Source: JBKBIP01 sp046297495 (GTDB lineage Bacteria; Planctomycetota; Planctomycetia; Gemmatales; Gemmataceae). From it: a stretch of DNA of 64,000 bases. Both the position numbers and the translations under genes were made by a program. The first letter of the stretch is position 1; every line of letters starts with the position of its first letter. Below, piece after piece: positions 15,340 to 24,895 of the stretch. The stretch spans positions 62,001 to 126,000 of the forward strand of contig JBKBIP010000008.1 of NCBI GenBank assembly GCA_046297495.1, read 5' to 3'. The notes beneath the pieces are model-generated. The model was not told the origin of the DNA and did not search any database. It worked only from the letters and a program-made list of their open reading frames with translations.

Positions 15340-18300
15340 CTATTCCAAAAGGCTCATGATCTTGCGGCCCGCTTCACGCTCCAGCGGGTGCAGGGCGTCC
15401 ACGTCCAGGCCGGCGCGGCGGGCTTCGCGCAAGGCGTGCAGCATGGCAGCGCGATTGCCGGCTTGCTGCTCGGCTTGGGCCAGGTGCAGAAAGCCGGCCG
15501 GGTTGGGAACATCAGTGACGACCCGTTGTAAATCGGCCAAGGCTTTCTCATGGTCTCCCTGCTTCAGATAGACAACGGCCCGCGTGTCGAGCAATTCGGC
15601 TTGGGGGCCAGCCAAGGCGATGGCCCGCTGAATCAAGCGTAGGGCTTCCGCCTGTCCCTCGGCGCGTTGGGCCAGCATCCAGGCCAAGTTGTTCAACGCC
15701 AGCAGATGGTTGGCATCGAGCGCCAAGATGCTACGGTAACTGTTCTCGGCGGCGGTGAAATCGGCGCACAGGTCCTGCAAATCAGCCAGGGCGATCCACA
15801 GAGGCAGAGATTGGGGATTAGCCCGCAGCGCCGTTTGGATGCGTGTGATAGTCGCCTGACAAAGCGGCGGGCCGGCCTGACGCGAGCGCAACACGGTGGC
15901 AGTGGCGGTAGCCGCCAGCTCCGGCGGCCCCCCTTGCCAGAGCTGCTCGCATTGGGCCATAGCCTCGTCATATTCTTGTTGACTGGCCAGCAAGCGAATG
16001 AGCAGGATGCGCCGCTCCGGTTTCTGGGGGTTGGCTTCGACATGCGCCGTCAGCACTTGCCGCGCCTCCTGCCGCCGGCCGCGCATGTGCAGGACCAGCG
16101 CTTTCAACTCGACGGAGCCAAAGGTTCCCTCTTCCACCGCGCGTTTCTTTTCCAGCTGTTCGATTTTATCGATTAGCCGCGGCACCTCGGAAAGTTCCTG
16201 ATGGCGGATGCACGATTGGGCGTAGTGGGCCAAGTAAATGGGATTATTGCCATTGGCCAACACCAAGTCGCGCAACTGAGCGCGGGCGGCAGGCCAATTG
16301 CCATCCGCTTCGTACAACCGCGCGAGTAGGTAGCGGTCGGCGTCGCTCAGCGCGTGGCGCTTGTCCAGGATTTCCAAAAAGCCGATGGCCTTGGTCCGCG
16401 TCGGTCGGCGGTTCTGTGTCGCCAGTACATGGGCGCGGGCGCGCAGCTCCTCGACGGACAGAACGGCCAACTCCTGGGATTGTTCGACGACTTGCCCCTG
16501 CGCGTCCAGGTTCAGCCCCACCAGCGTCAGGGCTTCGGGAAGCTGGCGGTAGTCGGCTTGATGCGCCAAGACCGTGGCCAAGTTGCGTCGCGCCCACTCC
16601 ACGTCGCTATCGGAAACGGTGAGGTCACGCTGCACGATGCGCCGCAGTAGGGGTTCCGCGTGGGCCAAGCGTCCGTGGCGGAGGTAGAAACTGGCCACGA
16701 TCCGCGCCAGCGCCGCTTCCGCGCCGCGCTGCTTCAGGACGGCTTGATATTGTTCATGGGCTTGCTCCAGCTGCCCCAGCGCTTCGTGACATTGGGCCAG
16801 CACCAAGGGGCGCGCCGCGGCGGGGAGCTTGGCGGCGGCCTGGCGCATCAGGGCCTCCGCTTCCGGGGTCCGCTCCCGCGCGGCGAGGAACTGAATCAAC
16901 GCCACCCAGGTTTCCGGCACATCATCCTTCAACTCCAAGGCGCGGCGCAGCTTGGCCTCGGCCTCCGCCACCCGTTGCGGGCTGGCGGCCAGAATTTGCC
17001 CTAGCCACAGGTAATCTCGGTAATCGCGGGAATCGGCCTGCACCGCTTGCAAGGCCATATCCGCCGCGCGCAGCGGGTCCTGGTTGCGCAACGAGATGTC
17101 AGCAGCCAGACGCTGTAAATCGGCGGACAACGGCACTTGCTGTTGCAAGCGGCGAATTTCTTGATCGGCCTCGTCGAAACGCTGACGACGGTAGAGCAGC
17201 TGCACGAGCTGGCGATAGACGCGCGGCTGGCGTTCTCCCAACTCGATGGCTTGGCGGTAATGGGCGATGGCGTTCTCGACTTGGTCGCGCAGGTCCTCGA
17301 CCTCGGCTAGCGCCAGCGGCACCGCCGCCCAGGTGGGGCGTTGCCGCGCCGCCTGATCGAGTAGCCGCCGGGCCTCTGGGAGCACATCAAGATGGCCGTC
17401 GTGGGCTTGCCGGATCAACCGCCGCGCCGCGCAGTAGCAGCCGATGGGACCATCCGGCCCTTCGATGCGCTGAATATCTTGCAAATAGCCTGTCAAAGCT
17501 GCCGTGTCGTTGTTTTGCAAAGCGAGTTCGCACAAGAGCAACCGCAACCGCAAGTCGGTCCGATGACGTGGTTGTTGAGCCAACCGATGCCATAGCTGTG
17601 CCGCTTGACGCGGATCGCCCAAGCGAAAATGGGCTTCGGCCAAGCGCCGCAACAAACGGTCCTGATCCTCCTCGGCGAAGGTCTCCACGTTGTGGAGCAG
17701 GCGTGCCAATTGCTTGGCGCCGTCCGGCCCCGGTTGAGCGACACAGAGCCGCGCCTGGGCCAGGCGAATCTCCACGTGATCGCCCACGCGCCGTTCCGCT
17801 TGCGCCAGCAGCGTCCGTGCCTCGTCCCACTGTTGTTGCTGCTCCGCCAAGAAGGCCAAGCCGGTCCAGAAACGCACTTCCTCCGGTTGCCGGTCGCGGG
17901 CTTGGAGCAACAACTGGCGCGCCTCGTCGGCACGTCGTTGAGCCACCAAGATTTGGGCACGCAACAGCGGCACCTCACTGGCATCCGGCAGTATCTTTTC
18001 GGCTTGGGCCAGCACCGCCTCCACGTCTTGCCAATTGGTCCGACCGCGTTGCAAGTTGCGCACGATCATCAACCGCGCCATTTCCAACAACACGTGCGAG
18101 GGGGCATTGGGCAGCGTCAACACCCGGCGATACTGTTCCAGGGCCTCGTCCAGCTGCCCCAGCGCCAATTGGGCCGACGCCATGCCGAGAAGGGCCGGAA
18201 TCGAACGCGCGTCCCTGCCGATCACGCGGCGATAGGCGGCCAGTTGTCGGCCCGGATCGTCCAGCTGCTCGTAACATTGTCCCAGGTATAAATCGAGTTG

Positions 18301-19509
18301 TTTGACTAATTCGGGAGACCGTTCCAGTTGCGGCCGCGCCTGTTCCAACATCTCCACGGCTTCCGCCCAGTTCTGGCGGTGGATCAAGATACGGGCGTTG
18401 AGGTAGGCCACGGAAGCGGCGGTTAATTGCGATTGCCGCAATTGTTGGATGAGCGTTTGGGCTTCGTCGATGTCCCCGCCATCGATGAGCAAATTCACCA
18501 AGGCCCAACGGACTTCGACTTGGGCGCTTCCCTGGAGCACCTTGCTCCCCTGACGCAGGTAGTCGAGCGCGTGCGCGCGGCGGCCGGCCTGGATTTCCGT
18601 GCTAGCGAGCATCTGATACAGCTGCTCATTGCCGGGGTGCCAACGCAAGCCATTGGTCAGATGCGCCCGCGCCTGATCGTACTCTTGATCCTGTAGCGCC
18701 ACCTGGGCGACAGCGATCAGCACATCCGCCGCCTGGGGGGCCAAGTCATAAGCGCGGCGCACATCCGCACGCGCTTCCGCTGCCAGTTCGGGCTGATATT
18801 CCGAGCGATAGCGCCAACGGATCAGGTAGGCGTGATGATTCTCCGGGTTGTTTTCGACCATCCGGTCGATCACTTGATTGGCTTCCTCGATGAGGTCGGC
18901 GGATGTCCCCGGCAGCGCGGGACGGCGCAACAGCTGGGCGAGCGACATGGCACTGTCCAACCGCTGGGGTTCATGTTCCAGGGCTTGACGATAACAAGCC
19001 ATCGCTTCCGGCACGCGCTCCAGGCGCGTGAGGCACTGTCCCAACAAATGATACACTTCGCCGTTGCTGGGCAGCGTTTGCCGTAAGATGGTGAGATGAT
19101 CATGGGCCAGCTGGTGCCGATCCACTTGCATGGCAAGCCGCGCCAACACCAAGCGGCAATCCGTCCGGTCTGGCTCGCGCAGCAAGACCTGTTCCAGAAC
19201 GAACAGTGCGTTCAGCCGCCGCGAGCGCTGCACGGCGTATGAATCGCTGGCCATCAACATGCCGAGCCGGGCGCGTGCCTCGTTGTCCTGGGGCCGAAAT
19301 TCCAGATAGCGACCGAAGTATTTAACTGCTTGTTCCCAGCGCTCCTCGCTGGCGGCGCGATTGGCCTGCCAGAGCAGCGCCTGCGCGATGCGTCCCGACT
19401 GCAACCGATGGACGACAAGCACGCCCACGGTCACGACGAGACCCACACCGAGCAAGATCAACAGGAAACGAACGTTCAGTTTGCGAAGGGGACGCTTAGT
19501 TTTCGTCAT
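15340..19509 (-). CDS. Very large membrane-anchored TPR protein
   Basis: A 1389-residue protein. Residues 1-10 are basic, residues 11-35 form one hydrophobic helix (LLILLGVGLVVTVGVLVV), and nearly all the rest is tetratricopeptide repeats, recognised by the recurring W/Y-x-x-A...G/A...Y...A...L...P pattern; well over 20 units seem present. The topology suggests an extracytoplasmic superhelix anchored in the inner membrane. Large TPR proteins occur in exopolysaccharide/exosortase clusters (PrsT type) and this one lies beside sugar-nucleotide and PEP-CTERM genes, so a scaffold role in polysaccharide assembly or export is possible. Nothing enzymatic is visible. Length is unusual for a single-anchor TPR protein. 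Confidence 0.85.
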   Translation of the reverse strand: MTKTKRPLRKLNVRFLLILLGVGLVVTVGVLVVHRLQSGRIAQALLWQANRAASEERWEQAVKYFGRYLEFRPQDNEARARLGMLMASDSYAVQRSRRLNALFVLEQVLLREPDRTDCRLVLARLAMQVDRHQLAHDHLTILRQTLPSNGEVYHLLGQCLTRLERVPEAMACYRQALEHEPQRLDSAMSLAQLLRRPALPGTSADLIEEANQVIDRMVENNPENHHAYLIRWRYRSEYQPELAAEARADVRRAYDLAPQAADVLIAVAQVALQDQEYDQARAHLTNGLRWHPGNEQLYQMLASTEIQAGRRAHALDYLRQGSKVLQGSAQVEVRWALVNLLIDGGDIDEAQTLIQQLRQSQLTAASVAYLNARILIHRQNWAEAVEMLEQARPQLERSPELVKQLDLYLGQCYEQLDDPGRQLAAYRRVIGRDARSIPALLGMASAQLALGQLDEALEQYRRVLTLPNAPSHVLLEMARLMIVRNLQRGRTNWQDVEAVLAQAEKILPDASEVPLLRAQILVAQRRADEARQLLLQARDRQPEEVRFWTGLAFLAEQQQQWDEARTLLAQAERRVGDHVEIRLAQARLCVAQPGPDGAKQLARLLHNVETFAEEDQDRLLRRLAEAHFRLGDPRQAAQLWHRLAQQPRHRTDLRLRLLLCELALQNNDTAALTGYLQDIQRIEGPDGPIGCYCAARRLIRQAHDGHLDVLPEARRLLDQAARQRPTWAAVPLALAEVEDLRDQVENAIAHYRQAIELGERQPRVYRQLVQLLYRRQRFDEADQEIRRLQQQVPLSADLQRLAADISLRNQDPLRAADMALQAVQADSRDYRDYLWLGQILAASPQRVAEAEAKLRRALELKDDVPETWVALIQFLAARERTPEAEALMRQAAAKLPAAARPLVLAQCHEALGQLEQAHEQYQAVLKQRGAEAALARIVASFYLRHGRLAHAEPLLRRIVQRDLTVSDSDVEWARRNLATVLAHQADYRQLPEALTLVGLNLDAQGQVVEQSQELAVLSVEELRARAHVLATQNRRPTRTKAIGFLEILDKRHALSDADRYLLARLYEADGNWPAARAQLRDLVLANGNNPIYLAHYAQSCIRHQELSEVPRLIDKIEQLEKKRAVEEGTFGSVELKALVLHMRGRRQEARQVLTAHVEANPQKPERRILLIRLLASQQEYDEAMAQCEQLWQGGPPELAATATATVLRSRQAGPPLCQATITRIQTALRANPQSLPLWIALADLQDLCADFTAAENSYRSILALDANHLLALNNLAWMLAQRAEGQAEALRLIQRAIALAGPQAELLDTRAVVYLKQGDHEKALADLQRVVTDVPNPAGFLHLAQAEQQAGNRAAMLHALREARRAGLDVDALHPLEREAGRKIMSLLE

Positions 19510-19664
19510 AATCCTGTCAGCTTTATATGGGGGGAGCCGATGGCGGGATGGTCCGCATCCTCACGATGTCCAATTGAAGTCAACGGTTGGCCAAGCCACG
19601 GGGTCGAGGCAAGGTAACACCCCGAAAAACTGGTCTGTATAACCGGAGAGCAGATACATTCCCA

Positions 19665-19700
19665 ACCCATGACACGCCCATTCCGAGGCGTGTCATGGGT
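19665..19700 (-). terminator. Perfect 14-bp hairpin downstream of the PEP-CTERM gene
   Basis: Arms ACCCATGACACGCC and GGCGTGTCATGGGT are perfectly complementary with an 8-base loop. It starts about 40 bases after the stop at 19741. No T-tract follows on the minus strand. Confidence 0.65.
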
Positions 19701-19740
19701 GAAATCGTCAACCAGTAAATAGCGTTGGTTGAAGCGCTGA

Positions 19741-20382
19741 TCAAACTGTCGCGGCGGCCTTGCGGCGGCGATAGACGCCGAATGCGCCCAGCAGCGGCAG
19801 ACCGGCGCCCAGCAGGACCAACGTGGTCGGTTCCGGCGCGTGCTGGATTTGGCCAGGGACGTCGATGAAGGTGACGTTGCCATCCTTCAGCGTATCGCTG
19901 GTACGGCGATGAAACGCCGAGAAACTGGCCTGCCCGCCCGTGAAGGGCAACGTCGAATCGACCGCCACAGTGATCGTCAGCGGACCATCCAACGGCGGCC
20001 AATTGCCCGGCGCGTCGAAATTGAAGCGCAGATTGACAATGCTGGGATCATCGAATGGGTCCAATGTTTGGGACACGGAACCCTGAAAATAGGTGATGGG
20101 ACCTGTGAAGGAAACCGTGTCATCCAGCGACCAACCAACGCCGGGAAGAACGACCGTGCCCGGAACATACCCTTGAAAATCATAGATGATGAAGAACGAG
20201 CCAGGCCAAACAGTCGTGCCGCTTTGAATCTCGAAGGTATAAGAATACGTGTAATTTCCGCCATTGGGGGTGACGGTAAGCCCCGTCGGAATGATGCCCG
20301 CCTGGGCAGCCGGGGGGCTGTAGCCAATCGCGCATAAACTGCCCAAAAGGGCAAGACCGCACAACGATTTGCGAAGGGACAT
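19741..20382 (-). CDS. PEP-CTERM sorted secreted protein
   Basis: A 213-residue exported protein. The signal peptide is MSLRKSLCGLALLGSLCAIG to about residue 28; the body is beta-rich with many Thr, Ser, Gly and aromatic residues. The C-terminal tag APEPTTLVLLGAGLPLLG ends with GVYRRRKAAATV, a textbook PEP-CTERM arrangement. AGGAGGAGG lies upstream of the ATG, a strong initiation site. It differs in sequence from the other PEP-CTERM protein of this window, so they are not close paralogs. It is separated from the TPR gene by a terminator-like hairpin. Confidence 0.88.
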   Translation of the reverse strand: MSLRKSLCGLALLGSLCAIGYSPPAAQAGIIPTGLTVTPNGGNYTYSYTFEIQSGTTVWPGSFFIIYDFQGYVPGTVVLPGVGWSLDDTVSFTGPITYFQGSVSQTLDPFDDPSIVNLRFNFDAPGNWPPLDGPLTITVAVDSTLPFTGGQASFSAFHRRTSDTLKDGNVTFIDVPGQIQHAPEPTTLVLLGAGLPLLGAFGVYRRRKAAATV

Positions 20383-20550
20383 CGCCTATCCTCCTCCTAA
20401 GGGATGATTTCACCGGAAGTGTCTTCCTTTGTGTGTTGTAAAAAACACTTCCCGTCTGAATACAACCGTGCAACCCTAAAACACTACTTGCTTTAGTCTC
20501 ACAAAAAATGTCCAGGTGATGAACAGAGGTGTCATTTGAGAGAAAGGATT

Positions 20551-21765
20551 CTAACCAGCCGGAGCAACCCTGTCAATAAAAGGAACCGAGCGCGTGGCGG
20601 CTTCCAAGCTCCGGGCGCGCGGCAGCCACGAATAATCCGCATCCCCAGTTTGCCATAGCAGGGAATAATCGCGCGCTTCCGCCACGTCCCCTTGCCAGCC
20701 CATCTCCGCCGCCTTCGCCAAATTATACATTTCCCGCGCCGTGACATAGTGATAGTGAAACAATGGATTATGCCGCGCCGTCTCCGCCAAGGATTGGTGA
20801 AAGCGGATCATGCTGTCACCTAATAATACCTGTTGGTTCTTTTCGGGCGCGCCATGAGTATGTAATTTCACGAAGAACCAATCCGGGCGCGTCGGAACCT
20901 GCACGCGCGCTTGCAACCAGAGTCGCAAGCGTTCCCAGCTTGGTGGTTGGTTCCCCTGCAAGCAGGCATTTTCCACGGTTGGCAGCAGACCCCATTTGCG
21001 GCGCCGCCAGTTCAACAGCAACGGCCCCTGAATCAACAGCAGGCCGCGCCGCGGCGGGGGATGAACGCCGACATCCGTTCCCCAATCATGCGACTTGGGT
21101 CGCGCCGGATCATCCACGGCATAGTAGATACTGTTAATTTTGCGCGTTTGTGTGGGACTAGGAAAGGATGGTAACGTCAGGTCGGCGTAACAGCCTGTGT
21201 CCCGCAAAATGTCGAGTTCATTGTTGACGCCACACCACCGCCCATCCGGGCGGGCGTTGTCCAGCGCCCAGTTGCCGTGGATGAAGGCGTAGCGAATTTC
21301 TCCCGTGTGCCGATCCCGCGCCAGTTGAGCATGGTCCTCCGCCAAGATGTGTTTATATTCCCACAATCGGTCGCGCAAGTTATCGGCGGTATCATGATCA
21401 TGGTGTAAATGAATTTCAATCTCTCCATAACCGGCGCGACACAGCTCACTTAATTGTTCTATATGATCGGCATGATAATCCTCCATCGGATAAAAAAACG
21501 TGTGTCGCGGCGGCCGACCGTCACTGTCCCGAAAATCGGCGAAACAGCGGGGATACTCCGTCACCCAGCGTTCCACGCGCTGCGCGGCCTGGGCGGCGGA
21601 GACATGGCCCCAACAGGGTTCGTAATGATCGGCGACACACAACAACAAATGCATCGGACGCGACCACTCCACCGCTGTTCTTTTCCGCGTTTGCCGCAAG
21701 TACGTCCAGAGCCAGCCGCTTTGAACGGCGTGGCGGACTGGAGCACGGATGGATTGAAATAACAT
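20551..21765 (-). CDS. Polysaccharide-deacetylase-like protein (tentative)
   Basis: A 404-residue cytoplasmic-looking protein without signal peptide. Early DHYEP, the middle segments YPMEDYH and IEIHLHHDHDT, FIHGNWALDN and DTGCYADLTLPSFPS recall the metal and substrate motifs of NodB-fold deacetylases, but the order and spacing are not classical, so the call is tentative. The start at ATG 21765 has GGAGGAGAAG upstream. It follows a glycosyltransferase and an alkaline-phosphatase-fold gene on the same strand; together they look like a small polysaccharide-modification unit. Alternatively a family of unknown function restricted to planctomycetes and similar bacteria. Confidence 0.55.
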   Translation of the reverse strand: MLFQSIRAPVRHAVQSGWLWTYLRQTRKRTAVEWSRPMHLLLCVADHYEPCWGHVSAAQAAQRVERWVTEYPRCFADFRDSDGRPPRHTFFYPMEDYHADHIEQLSELCRAGYGEIEIHLHHDHDTADNLRDRLWEYKHILAEDHAQLARDRHTGEIRYAFIHGNWALDNARPDGRWCGVNNELDILRDTGCYADLTLPSFPSPTQTRKINSIYYAVDDPARPKSHDWGTDVGVHPPPRRGLLLIQGPLLLNWRRRKWGLLPTVENACLQGNQPPSWERLRLWLQARVQVPTRPDWFFVKLHTHGAPEKNQQVLLGDSMIRFHQSLAETARHNPLFHYHYVTAREMYNLAKAAEMGWQGDVAEARDYSLLWQTGDADYSWLPRARSLEAATRSVPFIDRVAPAG

Positions 21766-21787
21766 GGACCAACTTCTCCTCCAAATA

Positions 21788-22969
21788 TCACGACACCGCC
21801 GCTTCGCTCCGTTCCGTTCGTTTCCAGGTCCCCTTTTGGTTTCCTTTCAGCCAGCGCCAAAAACCAACCATCAAGGCCAGATTCATGCCCGTGAACATGG
21901 TGGTCATGCGCAGCGGCTTGAAGAGCCTGATTCCCGATGGTAGTTGATAAACCAGGGAAGATAACAGGTAAAAGCCCAACTGTCCCAACATGGTGAATTG
22001 GTACCACGGCTTCGTGAGCAACAGCGCGTTGCTCAGCAACAGGATGATTAACAAGAATGGGGAAAACCAACGGAGCACCTTATGAGAGAAAAACGAAAAC
22101 GCCAACCAACCGTGACGCGGATGTAATAGTTTCCAAAGCACGAAGATGCTTTGAAACCCGCCCGCGCCGATGCGAGCGCGGCGATGAAATTCGGAGGTCA
22201 AATGCGGCGGCGTCTCCTCGCGGGCCACGGCCTCATCATCGTAAAGCAAACCCTTGCCGGAGCGCAGGACGGCCAGCAACGGGATCAGCAAATCATCCAG
22301 AATCGTATTGGCGGGAATGGGTCGATAGAGCGGTCGGCGCACGGCGTAAATGGCGCCGTTGGCCCCTAACAGCGCCCCCAGTCGATTTTCACACTGTTTC
22401 AAAAATGTTTCATACTTCCAATACAGGCCATCGACGTTGCGGCCATGTTGGGGATCGATCAACACCAATCGGCCACACACCATGCCCACGCGCGGATCGT
22501 GAAACCAGCGAACGAGGCGGCGCGCGGCATCGGGATCGAAGAAGGTGTTGGCGTCAGAGAAAATCACGATGTCGCCGCTTAGGCGCGGCACGGAATCGTT
22601 CAACACGGTCGCCTTGCCGCGCCGCGCGGGATAGGCCAGCAATCGCACTCCCCTGGGCGCGTAACGCCGCACGATGTCATTGGTCGCGTCCGAGCTGCCA
22701 TCGGACGCGATGACGATTTCCAGTTTGTCGGCGGGATAATCGAGCCGCAGGGCATTGTCGATGCGCTCGGCGATCACGGCTTCCTCATTGTAGGCGGCGA
22801 TCAGCAGGGACACGCGCGGCAGGTCGTCCGTTCGTGCCGGCGGCGCCGGTTTCTTGCCGAACAGACGCGCGCAACACCAGATGATAAAGGGATAGCCCGC
22901 ATAGGTAAAAAACAACCCCGCTAAACTCAACCAAAAAATCACTTGCGCGGCGGTCTGGAGGAAGGACAT
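21788..22969 (-). CDS. Family 2 glycosyltransferase, processive membrane type
   Basis: A 393-residue GT2. An N-terminal membrane helix (VIFWLSLAGLFFTYAGYP) precedes the catalytic domain with SLLIAAYNEEAVI, ASDGSSDATND, the DxD-like SDANTFFD, and an acceptor-site aspartate in ILDDLL. RRARIGAGGFQS stands in the place of the Q/RxxRW motif of cellulose-synthase-like enzymes. Three to four helices follow (HKVLRWFSPFLLIILLL onward). It probably extends a surface polysaccharide, using cytoplasmic nucleotide sugar. It has only a 22-base gap to the deacetylase-like gene, so these two are likely cotranscribed. Confidence 0.88.
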   Translation of the reverse strand: MSFLQTAAQVIFWLSLAGLFFTYAGYPFIIWCCARLFGKKPAPPARTDDLPRVSLLIAAYNEEAVIAERIDNALRLDYPADKLEIVIASDGSSDATNDIVRRYAPRGVRLLAYPARRGKATVLNDSVPRLSGDIVIFSDANTFFDPDAARRLVRWFHDPRVGMVCGRLVLIDPQHGRNVDGLYWKYETFLKQCENRLGALLGANGAIYAVRRPLYRPIPANTILDDLLIPLLAVLRSGKGLLYDDEAVAREETPPHLTSEFHRRARIGAGGFQSIFVLWKLLHPRHGWLAFSFFSHKVLRWFSPFLLIILLLSNALLLTKPWYQFTMLGQLGFYLLSSLVYQLPSGIRLFKPLRMTTMFTGMNLALMVGFWRWLKGNQKGTWKRTERSEAAVS

Positions 22970-23039
22970 ATTTCCATTTCTCCCGCGTGTTGAGTATTTT
23001 TTCCGGCGAATGGTGGTTTGGGTCCCCGCTGTGAGGACG

Positions 23040-23064
23040 TCCGGCGGGGATCAACCCCGCCGTT
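23040..23064 (-). terminator. GC-rich hairpin between phosphatase-fold and glycosyltransferase genes
   Basis: CGGCGGGG (23042-23049) and CCCCGCCG (23055-23062) form an 8-bp stem with a 5-base loop, directly downstream of the stop at 23087. It could attenuate or stabilise transcripts between the two genes. Confidence 0.4.
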
Positions 23065-23086
23065 CGCCAGACATCTGAAGAACTCA

Positions 23087-24601
23087 TCAATGCACATATG
23101 TTTCCGATGTGTTACGCGCGGCCGTCCTGCCCGCGAAGGAAGAGACCGGCACTGTAACGCTATCAACCAATGCCTCTTCGATGACGCGCCCCGTCATGTA
23201 CGAGGGGATCGGCACGCCGAGTAAGTGAAGCATCGTGGGAGCGAAATCTAGGTTGGTGCATTCGCGCATGTGGTAGCCGCGCCGAATGCCGGCGCCGCGC
23301 ATCAGCACCACGCCCAGGGGATCGTGATAGCCTTCCTTGGGCGTGGCATCCTGTGCCACGCACAATTCCCCTAAGGTGAAGCGCCGGCCCCCCGCGTCCG
23401 GGAAGCAGCATGTCGCTTGTAAATTGAGAGGTTTCAAGTTTTTCTGTGAGATGTTGACATTGATGGTATTGCCGACTGTTTCAAACGCAAACAAGGATGT
23501 GCCTGGATTCGTCACCCACGCGCCGCGCAACACCTGCTCCGCCTGGCGCAGTTTGTCCATGTCCGTGAATTGCAGGTTCCATTGCGGCGCCATCATGGAG
23601 ATCGGCACGCACGCGCCCGTCACACCGCACAACTCGATGATCTGGTGGATGTCGCGGATGCGCACGACTTCCCGCCCCGCGCTGAAATCCTCCACGACAT
23701 AGGGGCGTTGTCCCAATCCCGAGGCGACGATGACCACCGTGTTGTCATCCGTCAGCCGCCACACGCGCTGTAACAGCCGGTCGGCCACGCGGTAGCCATA
23801 TTCAATCGCCGCACCGAAACGCCGCTGTTCCGCCGCCGATGGTTTGACCAGAAACGGCGTTGGATCCATCGACCGCCAGTACCGATGTTGATAGTGCGCG
23901 ACATGATTGGAATGAAACGTCGCTAAATCCGGTTGGTGTTCCTGATACAGTTTGGTGAAGAAATCCAGATTGATCAGCGGTTGCAAGCTGACCTTCTTCC
24001 AGGGATTTCTGCCAGTCACTTTGGACTGAAGCAAAAAGGCGGCGGCTTCCAGCAGGGTTCGGGGCCGCAAACCCAGACGCAGCAAGTGAAACACTTCCGC
24101 TAGGGAAGGTATCTTCCGTTGGCACGCGTCGAGTGGATTATGGGCGCGGGTGTGGCGCAGATTGAGTTCCTGGATCGGCCACAAGTGAGGGGGGTAGGTT
24201 TCCGCGCCGGGAGCGAACGTGCTGGGCACCCAAAAGCCCTGGATGTTCGCGCGCGGCGGCCAGCTCATGATGGAACCGTACACGCCGATGGTCTTGCCGG
24301 CGTCCGCGGCCAGCTCCCACACGCGCGGGCCACGCACGGTTTCGGGCGGTTGTTCGAGAAATTTGACGCCATGTTCCTCTTGAGGCCGGCCCGTGTACAA
24401 CGTCGTCCAGGAAATCCACGGGTCCAGATAAGGGGCCTCTTCCAAGGCGATGGCGGTTCCCCAGCTCCCCTCGTTCATGAACTCGGAGAACATCGGCAGC
24501 TTACCCTGCCGGCACAATCCCCCCAAAATGCGCCAGGTAATCTCATTCAGCTCGATGAGCAGCACTTTGCGCGGCGCCGGCGACGAAGTCCCTTGCTTCA
24601 T
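23087..24601 (-). CDS. Divergent alkaline-phosphatase-superfamily protein
   Basis: A 504-residue protein without signal peptide. The opening VLLIELNEITWRIL, then WISWTTLYTGRPQEEHGV (nucleophile region, T66/T67), later HSNHVAHYQHRYW, and VVIVASGLGQRPY follow the order of phosphodiesterase/phosphopentomutase-like members of the alkaline phosphatase superfamily. Metal-ligand motifs differ: the usual D-x-D/N start is ELNE, and the usual SDHG is ASGLG. The enzyme may use altered metal chemistry or be inactive. The start has GGGAGGGGAGCT upstream. It is the first gene of the run with the glycosyltransferase and deacetylase-like protein, suggesting a role in phospho-substituted polysaccharide (inference). 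Confidence 0.7.
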   Translation of the reverse strand: MKQGTSSPAPRKVLLIELNEITWRILGGLCRQGKLPMFSEFMNEGSWGTAIALEEAPYLDPWISWTTLYTGRPQEEHGVKFLEQPPETVRGPRVWELAADAGKTIGVYGSIMSWPPRANIQGFWVPSTFAPGAETYPPHLWPIQELNLRHTRAHNPLDACQRKIPSLAEVFHLLRLGLRPRTLLEAAAFLLQSKVTGRNPWKKVSLQPLINLDFFTKLYQEHQPDLATFHSNHVAHYQHRYWRSMDPTPFLVKPSAAEQRRFGAAIEYGYRVADRLLQRVWRLTDDNTVVIVASGLGQRPYVVEDFSAGREVVRIRDIHQIIELCGVTGACVPISMMAPQWNLQFTDMDKLRQAEQVLRGAWVTNPGTSLFAFETVGNTINVNISQKNLKPLNLQATCCFPDAGGRRFTLGELCVAQDATPKEGYHDPLGVVLMRGAGIRRGYHMRECTNLDFAPTMLHLLGVPIPSYMTGRVIEEALVDSVTVPVSSFAGRTAARNTSETYVH

Positions 24602-24895
24602 AGCTCCCCTCCCTGGGTCAAATAGTTATGGGTTCATGCTATTCCGTGTGGAGTGGTAATGTCGTAAAATGCGGAGTTTGACCGGATAGCTTGTTTACGT
24701 CAGGGGCCGTGGGACGGCGAGTAACCAACGAATGCCGTCGCCTCCGTTATTCCAAAGCATGGTTGAGGCGTGGATAGAAATAACAAAAATCCGCAGGAGA
24801 AGAAAGCCCAAGCAAAAGCTAGCCGACTTGGTACCTAGCTTGGCTGGGGAAACAAGCATGCTCATCGCCCCGTGGGGCCATTGAGGATTGGCAAG

